Below are positions 11,517 through 20,708 of a stretch of 64,000 bases of DNA, one piece after another (positions within the stretch are counted from its first letter, which is position 1; each line of letters opens with the position of its first letter). The stretch spans positions 59,057,037-59,121,036 of the forward strand of contig CM035807.1 in NCBI GenBank assembly GCA_020466095.1. Reading direction: 5' to 3'. The translations under genes were made by a program, and so were the position numbers. The notes under the pieces were generated by a model that did not search any database, was not told the DNA's origin, and saw only the letters and a program-made list of their open reading frames with translations. This stretch comes from Chlorops oryzae (Eukaryota; Arthropoda; Insecta; Diptera; Chloropidae).

Positions 11517-12350
11517 ATATGTAAGCATGAAATTGTCGACTAGAGCCTTCACAACTGTTTTAGCGTGTTTGCTAGCGATTGGTACTGCGACCAAGTACTT
11601 TGTTAAGTCGCAAACAGTTGTAATTGCGTATTCGTTTCTGCATTCGGACCTTGGGAATGGACTAGTTGTGTCGATTTGAATGGTATCGAAGCCCGCGACG
11701 GGGGTTTCAGTTATTGTCATGGGTTTTTTGTTGTGTCGAGTTTTTTTATTTTTACTGCATTTAATGCAATTTTTGACGTACCGTTTAAATTCACGTGACA
11801 TATTTTTCCATTGGTAATATTGTCTAATCTTTTTTCACATACGATTAACACCTGGGTGGCCACTTTTGACAGGGTCATCGTGATATTCTTTTAATATTTT
11901 GTCTACCATTTCTTTATTAATGACACGTATAATTTTTGGTATTAAAGCAATGATCAGTTGCCCCAACATTCTGTTACCCATTTTCTTAAGTTCATCCGGA
12001 TGAATAAATTCAAAAAGTTTATCATTTAATGATATTTGCATTTCTTTGATGCCGCATTCATCGGCTTCTGTAGCTAGCCTAGACAACAATCGTCCTAAGT
12101 CGATTCTTTCATTAACAAAGAGGTCATCAATGAAAATGGAGCTGCAACGCCTTCTTCCGTTTTTTAATATTAATTTTGGTTGAAGAAGGGTGAGCTTGAC
12201 ATGTCTTTTTACTTCATTTTCATTTAGCTCTTCGTATACATTTCTTTTGGACGTTTCTTCTTTATTATTTTTTTTATTTTTATTGTCATTAATAAACTTT
12301 TTGTTCATTGACCTGGTAGTAACAAAAATGTTCGAGTCATTTTCAATAGT
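11517..12350 (-). pseudogene. Element U pol: RNase H/integrase linker and integrase N-terminal zinc domain
   Basis: Minus-strand coding from 12350 down to 11517. First comes the linker (TTRSMNKKF, then a Lys/Asn-rich run, then LILKNGRRR and IALIPKIIRVI), ending HDDPVKSGHPGVNRM near 11840. Next is the zinc-binding half with KNCIKCSKNKKTRHN near 11770 and the first catalytic Asp in FDTIQIDTTSPFP near 11690. A stop or frameshift separates the two parts near 11801-11835. Layout and motifs match the 412/mdg1 group. The catalytic core continues beyond the TIR element at 10037. Confidence 0.75.
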
Positions 12351-12642
12351 AGTGGTATTCAAGCAGTTACGCAAAATTTGCGCCCTCGGAAATTTCGCGA
12401 GCTCGGAAATTATTTTGTATGAAAAATAGTTTCCGCAGCCTCGGAAATTTTGCACGCCTACTGTGATGCGCAAAATATGCGCGATATTCGCTTCTGCTTC
12501 TTTCACCAAAGAAAACATTGAAACCAGTTGTTTTCGCAAAATTTTTACACACGCTTTGCATAAGGGTCGTTCAAGCAATAGTTCAAAATTTCCGCGCGCA
12601 AAATTTGCACCTAGCTATTTCCGAGCCTGCTTGAATACCACT
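12351..12642. mobile_element. 292-bp MITE with 16-bp TIRs and 3-bp TSD
   Basis: Perfect inverted ends AGTGGTATTCAAGCAG (12351 inward and 12642 inward) and AGT duplicated at 12348-12350 and 12643-12645. Leaving it out makes the RNase H to integrase linker of U continuous in frame. The interior is rich in gcaaaatttgcg and cggaaatt palindromes and is open in several frames on both strands only because it lacks stops. An identical copy lies at 16222-16513 because of the duplicated segment. A 3-bp duplication suggests a PIF/Harbinger-like source, unproven. Confidence 0.8.
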
Positions 12643-12645
12643 AGT

Positions 12646-12950
12646 GAGTTTTTTCAAGTCTTTAATATCTATGCGGGATAGCGCGTCCGCTACAAAATTT
12701 TCTTTTCCGGCTATATACTCCACCACAAAATCATACTCCTCCAGATCTAGCCTAATTCGAGTCAATTTAGAGGACGGAATTCTCATAGAAAATAAATATG
12801 TTAAAGGACGATGGTCAGTCAGAAAAATTGCTTTCCATAAATATAAGGTCTAAAGTGATTTATAGCCCAGTGAATTGCGGCTAATTCTTTTTCTATTGTA
12901 GATTTATTACATTCACCTTGTGTGAATGAGCGTGATGCATATGCGATTGT
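12646..12950 (-). pseudogene. RNase H C-terminal half of element U
   Basis: The minus strand reads AYASRSFTQGECNKSTIEKE near 12935, then LAAIHWAINHFRPYIYGKQF, a frameshift near 12838, then LTDHRPLTYLFSMRIPSSKL and the family hallmark GKENFVADALSR near 12690. These are the last motifs of gypsy RNase H. The upstream half is on the far side of a TIR element, at 17566-17700 (or the equivalent position of the duplicate). The frameshift makes it non-functional. Confidence 0.75.
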
Positions 12951-12952
12951 TA

Positions 12953-13485
12953 AGGGAACGTGTCCAAACTACGTGACCCGTTTAGGGGGAGGGGGGTCCT
13001 AAAAGTACTACACTTGTTCACAGGGGGGAGAGGGGGGTGGTTAGGTCTTCATCACGTAGTCAAATTGCTCTGGGCAAAAATTTTTCCCTTTTTTGAGCTA
13101 TATTCAAATTTTTATGGGGGAATGTATAACACTGCGACCGGATCTACAGGGTAGAGAAATACCCTACGATATGTACTGCCCATCTTTTAAAGATGAAATT
13201 ACTGGAAGGACTTGCTCGAATTGTGGGCTATATTTTGCCTCTAAAAACTCCATGCACAACCACCGCAAGTATGCGCTTGGTGCTGTCGTTGACGACGTGT
13301 CTTGCGTGCGACCACATCGGGTCCTCGCCAGGAGACCAAAGGAGGGTTTGTGTGTCGTTGGGGATATCGTGGAGTGGATAGATGTCGAGGCCGTCGATGA
13401 CCAAATAATCGTGTCTGCAGAATCCGCTGACGCTCCCGTGATCTCCAACGTATCCGAGTGGATTGGTGCTGCCAACGTTTTTGTT
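12953..13485. mobile_element. Truncated first copy of the AGGGAACGTG TIR element
   Basis: From 12953 the sequence is practically identical to 16824-17355, including the G-rich gggggaggggggt tract and the zinc-finger-like frame. At 13485 it stops matching and passes abruptly into a C homopolymer-rich stretch. The right TIR is missing. It is best read as one of two assembled versions of the same segment. Confidence 0.65.
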
Positions 13486-15372
13486 GCCCCAATCCCCTTT
13501 CCCCCCCCCCCCAAAACCCCCCCCCCCAACCCCCCCCCCCCCCCCCACCCCCCCCCCCCCCTTTTTCCCCGCCCCACATTCTTTCCCAATACTCCACCAC
13601 AAATCTCCCCAATCCCATTCATCATTTCCCAAAAAAACGGCTCAAAACTCCAAAAATCAATTTACCCAATCGCTTCTTTCTTTTTCTCCCGAAACATGCC
13701 TTTTCCAACACCCCCGGAGTCCTAAAGTCACATTTTACGCACCTTGCTGCGCCCGTTACGCTTTTCCAACCAAGTCACAAGCCTGCCACCTTCCCTCATG
13801 ACAACTCACCTCCAACGGGTCACTAAACTACGCACCGGCTCTCAGGTCAAGACACACCCTACAACGGACCGGCCCAACTAAAAGCCACACGCCCAGCTTC
13901 TCAAATGGGCCCATGACCACACAAAACTCCTCCAACCACCGCAATCCTTGTCAACATTACCGTATTCTGCACCCCCCCCCACCAAGAACCAAAAGAAGCA
14001 AGTTCATTAAAAAAAACAAAAAAAGGCAGTCCGAAGCCGTCGAGGCCAAGAATCTACTCAAAAATCCAACCCCCGTCCCAACCGTCTCCGGTCGAAGGTG
14101 CTCCAACGTCTCCCGAAACCCCAGTCAGTGGTTCGCGACTTATAATTTTACCAGCCACACTTCTCAAGCCCAATTTAATTCTTTCCCAAAACTTAAACAT
14201 AGGCTACAAACCATCTCTCCCGGAAAATCCTCGTAAACACAATCAACCATGGGTCCGGAAATTGGAACTACCCTTCACTGGCTCAAAAAAAAAGGCACCG
14301 GCCCACGAACCCTCCTATATAAAATGTTTCAAAACAGTCTTCAAAAATTACTACACGAAAATTCAAAATTTAAAGGTCTTTTCCCCAACAAATCAACCCA
14401 CCTATCGCCAGTTGCAACCTCTGGTGCAAAGAAATATACCCAAAAAATTTTAATAAAGCTCTAATTTTCCGTCTCCATCTCTTTTTCCACACCCGAACAA
14501 CATTTGACAAAACAACGGCAATTTTACTAAATCCGGTTCCCAATCAAACTGAAAGACCAACTCTAATCGCTTCTTCAAAAAGCTTACATCCCATCCTACC
14601 AACAACCGGCCACTGCATCAAAGCGAAATCCTCTTTCAAAAGGAGCATAAGTCAACCAACCTAAAAATGTGCCAATTTAAACATACACTTCACTTCTTTA
14701 ATCGAAGGACCGAACTTTCAATTTAAACTTTTTTACAAACAATCTCTAGCTTGGTCGAAATTCATATTTCATTCAATCAACAACTACACCAAAAATTGCA
14801 ATGGGATGTTGTGGCACGAAACTACCTTACTTTATGAAGGCTGCTTCAAAAATGCTTCTGACTGTTCCGCATACCATTCATAACACTCAAATCTATAACG
14901 GCTGCCCACAATTCCACCAAGAAAGAAAAATGCAAAAGGCATTTATAGTATGCTATTAAAAGGAACTTATAAGCCTTGAGGACGTAATTACAGCGCTTGA
15001 TCCTGTCTTGGTGATCTGTAATGCTACAATATGCAATTAATTTTTTAAAAATCCAAAGTCCTACATGGTATGGGGAAAAGCATTCCACACTATATAGAAT
15101 GAAATTTTTTGTAGGAGTTCCAAGAAGATTTTTTTTATTAACTTCTTTTGTTTTTTTTCACACGATTATTTTTTTTTAATTCATTTTTGTTTAAAAATTT
15201 TTAAAAATTGAATACCCCTTTATTGAAATTTTTATATATAAATTAACGTTTCAAATGTAACTTTGGTGAAATTAAGGCCCAAAACAAAACCCAAAAACCC
15301 AACCCCCCCAAAAACCAAAAAAAAAAAAAACCAAAACCCCAAAAAAAACCCCCAAAAAAAACCAAACCAAAA

Positions 15373-15415
<43 letters not shown>

Positions 15416-16020
15416 AACACAAAACCCCCCCAAAAACCCCCACCCCCCACCCAACTTTTTTTTTTTAAAAAAACAAACCCCAAAAAAAAAATTTTTTTTT
15501 CAACAAACCCCCACCCCCCCCCCCCAACAACCCCCCCCCCCAAACCAAAAAAACCCCAAAAAACCCCAAAACAACCCCCACCCCCAAAACCCAAAAAAAA
15601 ACACCCCCCTTAAAACCCACCCTTTTTTTTTCAAAAAAACAAAAAAAACCCCCCCCAAACAAAAACCCCACAAAAAACAAAACCTCCAAAAAACAAAACC
15701 CAAAACTCCCAACCAACCCCAAAAAACCAAAACCACCAAAAAACCCCCACCAAAACCCCCCAACACTTTTCCATTTACCGCCAAACCCCAAACCCCACCC
15801 CACAAATTTTACAACCCCCCCCAAACCCCCCAAACCCCCCCCACCAAACCCCCACCCCAACCCCCAAAACCCAAACACCCCCCTTTACCCATTTTCTTAA
15901 CATTAATAAATTCAAAAATTTAATTTAATAATTTTATTTTTTGATCCCTTATCGGCTTCTTGCTCCTAGCAACTGCCAACATTCTTTCTTAACAAAATCA
16001 TAAAAAAGGACTGAACGCCC
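13486..16020. other. Corrupted C-rich duplicate of about 9200-12150; probable consensus error
   Basis: The segment follows the order of 9200-12150 but with constant small indels and substitutions. At 13725-13910 it tracks the LINE 3' UTR (acgcaccttgct, cgcttttccaaccaa, cagcttctcaaat). At 14040-14250 it tracks the integrase region (cccggaaaatcctcgtaaacacaatcaacc). At 14930-15190 it tracks 10950-11200. Some phrases belong to a different locus (tcctgtcttgg and acatggtatgggg of 18480-18560; gtctccatctcttttt of 17817), as if reads from two places were blended. C homopolymers occur at about 13501-13562 and 15375-15413, and 15270-15880 has almost no G. The proline- or glycine-rich frames here are meaningless. 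Confidence 0.75.
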
Positions 16021-16821
16021 CTTCTTCCGTTTTTTAATATTAATTTTGGTTGAAGAAGGGTGAGCTTGACATGTCTTTTTACTTCATTTTCATTTAGCTC
16101 TTCGTATACATTTCTTTTGGCGTTTCTTCTTTATTATTTTTTTTTTATTTTTATTGTCATTAATAAACTTTTTGTTCATTGACCTGGTAGTAACAAAAAT
16201 GTTCGAGTCATTTTCAATAGTAGTGGTATTCAAGCAGTTACGCAAAATTTGCGCCCTCGGAAATTTCGCGAGCTCGGAAATTATTTTGTATGAAAAATAG
16301 TTTCCGCAGCCTCGGAAATTTTGCACGCCTACTGTGATGCGCAAAATATGCGCGATATTCGCTTCTGCTTCTTTCACCAAAGAAAACATTGAAACCAGTT
16401 GTTTTCGCAAAATTTTTACACACGCTTTGCATAAGGGTCGTTCAAGCAATAGTTCAAAATTTCCGCGCGCAAAATTTGCACCTAGCTATTTCCGAGCCTG
16501 CTTGAATACCACTAGTGAGTTTTTTCAAGTCTTTAATATCTATGCGGGATAGCGCGTCCGCTACAAAATTTTCTTTTCCGGCTATATACTCCACCACAAA
16601 ATCATACTCCTCCAGATCTAGCCTAATTCGAGTCAATTTAGAGGACGGAATTCTCATAGAAAATAAATATGTTAAAGGACGATGGTCAGTCAGAAAAATT
16701 GCTTTCCATAAATATAAGGTCTAAAGTGATTTATAGCCCAGTGAATTGCGGCTAATTCTTTTTCTATTGTAGATTTATTACATTCACCTTGTGTGAATGA
16801 GCGTGATGCATATGCGATTGT
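16021..16821 (-). pseudogene. Second copy of the U linker/RNase H segment
   Basis: Nearly base-for-base repeat of about 12150-12950, shifted by 3870-3871 bases, with a few single-base indels (for example ggcgtttc for ggacgtttc near 16120). It carries the same TTRSMNKKF linker, the same MITE, the same RNase H hallmark GKENFVADALSR and the same frameshift. Together with the corrupted block before it, this makes the 3.9-kb duplication suspect. Either this copy or the first is likely an assembly artefact. Confidence 0.65.
16222..16513. mobile_element. Second copy of the 292-bp MITE
   Basis: Identical in structure to 12351-12642: ends AGTGGTATTCAAGCAG inverted, AGT duplication on both sides, same place in the RNase H/integrase linker. 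It is part of the 3.87-kb duplicated segment rather than an independent insertion. Confidence 0.7.
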
Positions 16822-16823
16822 TA

Positions 16824-17563
16824 AGGGAACGTGTCCAAACTACGTGACCCGTTTAGGGGGAGGGGGGTCCTAAAAGTACTACACTTGTTCACAGGGGGGA
16901 GAGGGGGGTGGTTAGGTCTTCATCACGTAGTCAAATTGCTCTGGGCAAAAATTTTTCCCTTTTTTGAGCTATATTAAATTTTTATGGGGGAATGTATAAC
17001 ACTGCGACCGGATCTACAGGGTAGAGAAATACCCTACGATATGTACTGCCCATCTTTTAAAGATGAAATTACTGGAAGGACTTGCTCGAATTGTGGGCTA
17101 TATTTTGCCTCTAAAAACTCCATGCACAACCACCGCAAGTATGCGCTTGGTGCTGTCGTTGACGACGTGTCTTGCGTGCGACCACATCGGGTCCTCGCCA
17201 GGAGACCAAAGGAGGGTTTGTGTGTCGTTGGGGATATCGTGGAGTGGATAGATGTCGAGGCCGTCGATGACCAAATAATCGTGTCTGCAGAATCCGCTGA
17301 CGCTCCCGTGATCTCCAACGTATCCGAGTGGATTGGTGCTGCCAACGTTTTTGTTGAAGATGTTTGTTGTTAATTTTGTTTTTCTTCATTATCTTTTGAT
17401 TACATTTTTAACCTTGTGATTACATTTTTTATGGCGCGCAATTTAATGTTTTTATATTGGAAAAATATATAACATAGGATACAATATTTATGCATTACTA
17501 CGTGAAAAGTAGGGTGGTAAAAAGTAGTAAAAAATGGGTCACGTAGTTTGGACACGTTCCCTT
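16824..17563. mobile_element. 740-bp TIR element with ~27-bp inverted ends
   Basis: Starts AGGGAACGTGTCCAAACTAC and continues GTGACCC; the right end is its exact inverse, ending at 17563. TA is present on both outer sides (16822-16823 and 17564-17565), fitting a TA target duplication. A TAA duplication with slightly shifted ends cannot be excluded. It is inserted in the RNase H gene of U, whose two halves flank it. It contains a + frame with a C2H2-type finger (16984-17373) but no catalytic transposase motif, so it is non-autonomous and may carry a fragment of its parent's gene. Confidence 0.75.
16984..17373 (+). CDS. Zinc-finger-containing ORF inside the 740-bp TIR element, function unknown
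   Basis: A 129-codon open frame starting MGECITLRPD. At about residues 33-51 it has one clean C2H2-like finger (CSNCGLYFASKNSMHNH), preceded by YDMYCPSFKDE and followed by an acidic, Val/Ile-rich region. No DDE or other catalytic motif is visible. The frame lies entirely between the two TIRs and is also present, up to the finger and acidic part, in the truncated copy at 13093-13485. The finger could be the DNA-binding end of a lost transposase or a captured host gene exon. I cannot decide. Whether it is expressed is unknown. Confidence 0.45.
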   Translation: MGECITLRPDLQGREIPYDMYCPSFKDEITGRTCSNCGLYFASKNSMHNHRKYALGAVVDDVSCVRPHRVLARRPKEGLCVVGDIVEWIDVEAVDDQIIVSAESADAPVISNVSEWIGAANVFVEDVCC

Positions 17564-17565
17564 AC

Positions 17566-18189
17566 TCTTTGTCGTCATATTGTTGAGTCAACACTGCTCC
17601 GCAAGCGAAGCCACTGGCTATATAAAATGGTTTTTGAAAATCAGGATATTTCAAAAGTATTGGGCTGAGCAAAGATTTTTTAAGGTATTTAAAGGATCTT
17701 TCGCACTCATCAGAAGTATTTAGCCCTACCTATCTGATCGAGGATGTCATCTATTCTGGGCAAAGGAAATTTATCTGCCGTGAGTTTTTTATTAATGGCT
17801 CTGTAATATATTACCAGTCTCCATCTCTTTTTTTCACTGCCGGGGATAGACTTTTTAGGGACTAAAAGAATCGGGCTATTATATTCTGAAATTGAGGGTT
17901 CGATAATATTATCTTTGATGAGTTTAGTAATCTGTTTATTGACTTCTTCTTTGTGTGCGTGTGGGATCCGATAGTTTTTCCTGTAAACCGGCTCATTGTA
18001 TTTAAGTTGAAGTTCCTGCTTGTGAAAATTGTTAGTGGAGATGGGTTCAGATTCTAATGCAAAAATGTCGATAAATTTGGTACATAAGTCGTTAAGTTCT
18101 TTAAATACGAAAGGAGGGAAGTTTTTTCGAAGTTTTTCTAACTTTTTTTTCGGTGCGATCTGCTGAGGGCTTGGATCTAATGATTTCAT
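17566..18189 (-). pseudogene. Element U pol: RT N-terminal part fused to RNase H start by deletion
   Basis: A minus-strand frame 18189-17710 encodes the beginning of a gypsy reverse transcriptase: LQLKYNEPVYRKNYRIPHAH, then IIEPSISEYNSPILLVPKK, then WRLVIYYRAINKKLTADKF and PLPRIDDILDQIGRAKYF. The frame then runs straight into DECERSFKYLKKSLLSPILL and ASGFACGAVLTQQYDDKE, which is the start of the tether/RNase H domain (17700-17566). The whole palm core with the Y-x-D-D active site is missing, so an internal deletion of several hundred bases removed polymerase activity. In LVIYYRA the usual LVIDYR Asp is also replaced by Tyr. Confidence 0.8.
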
Positions 18190-18869
18190 AGTTGTCTAAG
18201 TTTTCTGTATGCAATTTTATACCAGAAATTGTTGCATTTTGATGTGTTGTGTTGGCGATACGTACATATGCGTTATTTTTAATGGTGATTGTATTGGCTA
18301 TAAAAATGCCTTCTTGTATCTGTTGATGTGGAATAAGAATATTTGAATAGTTTTCTTGAATGTTTATTAATCGGATGACTTCAGATGTGGCTGGGACGGA
18401 AATTGAATAAATGCTGGGGGAATTTTGGATGGGTATAGCTATATCTTCATGATAGTCCTGTGGTCTGAGAATAAGCCAATCCTGTCTTGGTTAGTAATCT
18501 ATTATGCAATTATATTTTTTTAGGAAATCTAATCCCAATAGTCCTGTACATGGTATGGGGAAATTGCTGTCAACTATATGAAAATTGTGTTTTATTAGTA
18601 TATCCCCCCAAGAAGATCTGTTGCTATAACTCCTAGTGTTTTTATTGTTCCCTCTCCAACGCCATTGATTGTTGTTGTGTAGTGGGAATTCATTTGTGCC
18701 TGATCATTGATAAAATTGAGTTTAAAAATTGATATATCTGCTCCTGTGTCGATTAGAAATGTGTTTATAGTGATATTAATTAACGTTCTCGTTGAAATGT
18801 AACTGTTAAGATGTAAATTGAAGGAGTATAAATGTTTTATTATGGTGCCATTTAATTCTGTGGTGGAGT
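18190..18869 (-). pseudogene. Element U protease region
   Basis: On the minus strand near 18770-18740 lies the retropepsin active site FLIDTGADISIF, followed by INGVGEGTIKTLG and the second conserved block CTGLLGLDFLKKYNC near 18560-18530. The frame continues towards the RT (IYSISVPATSEVIRLINIQ) but has at least one stop near 18500. In gypsy elements this enzyme cuts the Gag-Pol polyprotein. It lies in the expected place between gag and RT. Confidence 0.7.
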
Positions 18870-19820
18870 TTATTGGTTTTCTGGAGGTTGTTCACTATTC
18901 AGAGTAGGTATGTTTCTATTATTTTGTCCCCTACTGTTTGTATTTTGTCTATTTTGGTAATTGTTTCTGTTGTTGTAATTGGGATTGTAACTATTGTAGC
19001 CGTAGTTTCTTCCACGTCCAAGGAAGTTTCCACGTCCGCGGCTTCCGCGTCCGCGTCGGTCATACTTATTATTATAGTTGTAAGATCGGTTATAATTTTG
19101 TCGTTGCTGGTTTCTATTGTAAAACATAATATTGCTCGGTATATGTACAGCGTCATTACTGGCCTCCATAAATTTAGAAACGGCCAATTTCAAAGTATCG
19201 AATTGGCCACTTTTCATGATAATTTTTACTTCTGAAATAGAAGCGTTGCTTTTAAAGGCATCAACGGCGGCCTGTGTCGAGTATGTGGATGCCAGACCTG
19301 ACGGCACACCATCCGAAATGTACGAATTTTCCAAAAGCCTTGCAAGTTCCTGAATTTCTGTGCTAAAATCGTTAGCTGTTTTCCTTTCTTGCTTAATATT
19401 TTTGATTCGTGCCTGCAAAGCTTTTGCCGATTCACCTTTGCATTTTAATTTCAATTTGCTTATGATTTCTTCAATTGTAGATTCATCTGATATTAATTTT
19501 CGGGAATCACCTGTTAATTTACTTTTAACTAACACGACTGCCAAATGTTCGTGTGTTCCCATAATTTCTTTAAGTATGTCCAGGGAATCGACAAGAGCTT
19601 GCAAATTTTGTGGTCGACCATCGAAATCGCTCACCACTGAAGCAGCTAGTCTCAGAAATTCCTGCTGCGACATGTTGCTGTTAGTTGGGACTTCAACCTC
19701 AGACATATAGGGTTTATCAGGGTGATTTTCACCGTTTTCAGGGTTGGTGTCGGGGTTGTTGTCAGGGTTGTTGTCAGGGTCGATGTCAGGGTCGCTGTCA
19801 GGGTCACTTTCAGTTTCGAA
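18870..19820 (-). CDS. Gag of element U (412/mdg1-type gypsy)
   Basis: A 278-codon frame from ATG 19704-19706, open further upstream to about 19820. Residues 1-190 form the capsid-like helical region (SDFDGRPQNLQALVDSLDIL near 27, ISKLKLKCKGESAKALQARI near 84). The C-terminus has no CCHC knuckle. Instead it has an Arg/Gly/Tyr/Asn-rich tail (RGRGSRGRGNFLGRGRNYG), a basic RNA-binding tail known from this group. The upstream in-frame extension is a run of DPD-type repeats. Gag would form the particle that packages element RNA. The frame is intact, although protease and RT downstream are damaged and the LTRs are old. Confidence 0.75.
   Translation of the reverse strand, partial: FETESDPDSDPDIDPDNNPDNNPDTNPENGENHPDKPYMSEVEVPTNSNMSQQEFLRLAASVVSDFDGRPQNLQALVDSLDILKEIMGTHEHLAVVLVKSKLTGDSRKLISDESTIEEIISKLKLKCKGESAKALQARIKNIKQERKTANDFSTEIQELARLLENSYISDGVPSGLASTYSTQAAVDAFKSNASISEVKIIMKSGQFDTLKLAVSKFMEASNDAVHIPSNIMFYNRNQQRQNYNRSYNYNNKYDRRGRGSRGRGNFLGRGRNYGYNSYNPNYNNRNNYQNRQNTNSRGQNNRNIPTLNSEQPPENQ
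19734..19818 (-). repeat. 12-bp minisatellite coding Asp-Pro-Asp-x repeats before gag
   Basis: The plus strand shows gtcagggttgtt-type 12-bp units, about six in a row. On the minus strand these read as DPDSDPDIDPDNNPDNNPDT, in frame with the gag ATG at 19706. No stop separates them from gag, so an N-terminal acidic extension is possible if a non-AUG or frameshift start is used. A stop lies just upstream near 19820. Confidence 0.6.
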
Positions 19821-19839
19821 TTAATCAATGCCTGCTCGA

Positions 19840-20137
19840 CTAAGATTTACCACTATTGGTTCTTTCAAGGAGTGAGATATACTTTGACATATTTACCAAT
19901 ACCAAATATATATAAAATACCAAAATTCTCAAAAGTCTGTCTCTAAGCTCCCAATATGTTTTCAAAGCTACCTCTCTATGATTTTTCAGAAAGTTTTCGT
20001 ATTGGGAACTCAAAGAGCTTCTAATTCGATTTGCAATTCCTATTAGTTCCGCGAGATGCTTATTTAATGTTTCCGATTTAATATTTCGGTTTTTATTAAT
20101 CAATTTGTATGTTTTATTGAAATTTTCTTTTTCAATT
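19840..20137 (-). pseudogene. Small upstream ORF of element U, C-terminal part
   Basis: The minus-strand frame up to 20137 encodes KENFNKTYKLINKNRN, then LAELIGIANRIRSSLSSQY and YWELRDRLLRIL, a helical basic protein ending at 19840 just before the gag repeats. It is cut at 20137 by the LTR of the Ulysses-like element. The part encoding its start lies beyond that element at 30535-30770. Small ORFs of this sort precede gag in 412/mdg1-type elements. Role unknown to me. Confidence 0.5.
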
Positions 20138-20708
20138 TGTAAAGAACCTTTTTTTTCAGCCGGGGTATTAACTCAGCCGAGTTACCAAGGCCAGTTCCCT
20201 ACAAAAATTTATTTTGAAAGGAAACCCACAAAAGATTTTCGTCTTAATAAAGTTCTTAATTTTATTTTTACAAGCTTGTAATTTATTCTTAAATTTAACA
20301 ACAACTCGACTAAAGCGACTTTTTAAGGTCTTTGACCAGAGTGATTAAAAAATAAAAAATAAAGAGAACAACTTAAGTAAAACTATCTATTTCTTATCTC
20401 TAAAACTAACACTAATGAGTTCACGTGAGTTTACATACTAAAAATTACATACAAACTTTCAAGTTTCGCTACCTAACCCTAGCTATGTGCAGGGGAAAAC
20501 TGGTGCGGCGATGGAGGTTATCTCAGCGGAGCTGAAAACGTCGGATTGGTAGGACGGTGTCCTGGCCGTGATAGGGGCTCGTGTAGGTACCGCTGTAGGC
20601 TGTAAACTATGATCACCCACAAGAAAAGGGCAGTGCGTGGAAACTCGCCGAAGTCTAGATGAAGTATTAGTTTTCTGGGCACGTGTGCGTGCTGCTGCAC
20701 GTTGTTTA

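Noticed and set aside
12367..12681. Several 60-70-codon ORFs on both strands
   Set aside because: They lie within or across a 292-bp MITE that simply lacks stops. Repeated at 16238-16552.
13458..13826. Proline-rich ORFs
   Set aside because: They arise from C homopolymers at the junction of the duplicated segment.
15232..15878. Long Gly/Phe/Trp-rich frames on the minus strand and Pro/Lys-rich frames on +
   Set aside because: They are translations of a corrupted C- and A-rich stretch almost lacking G, not genes.
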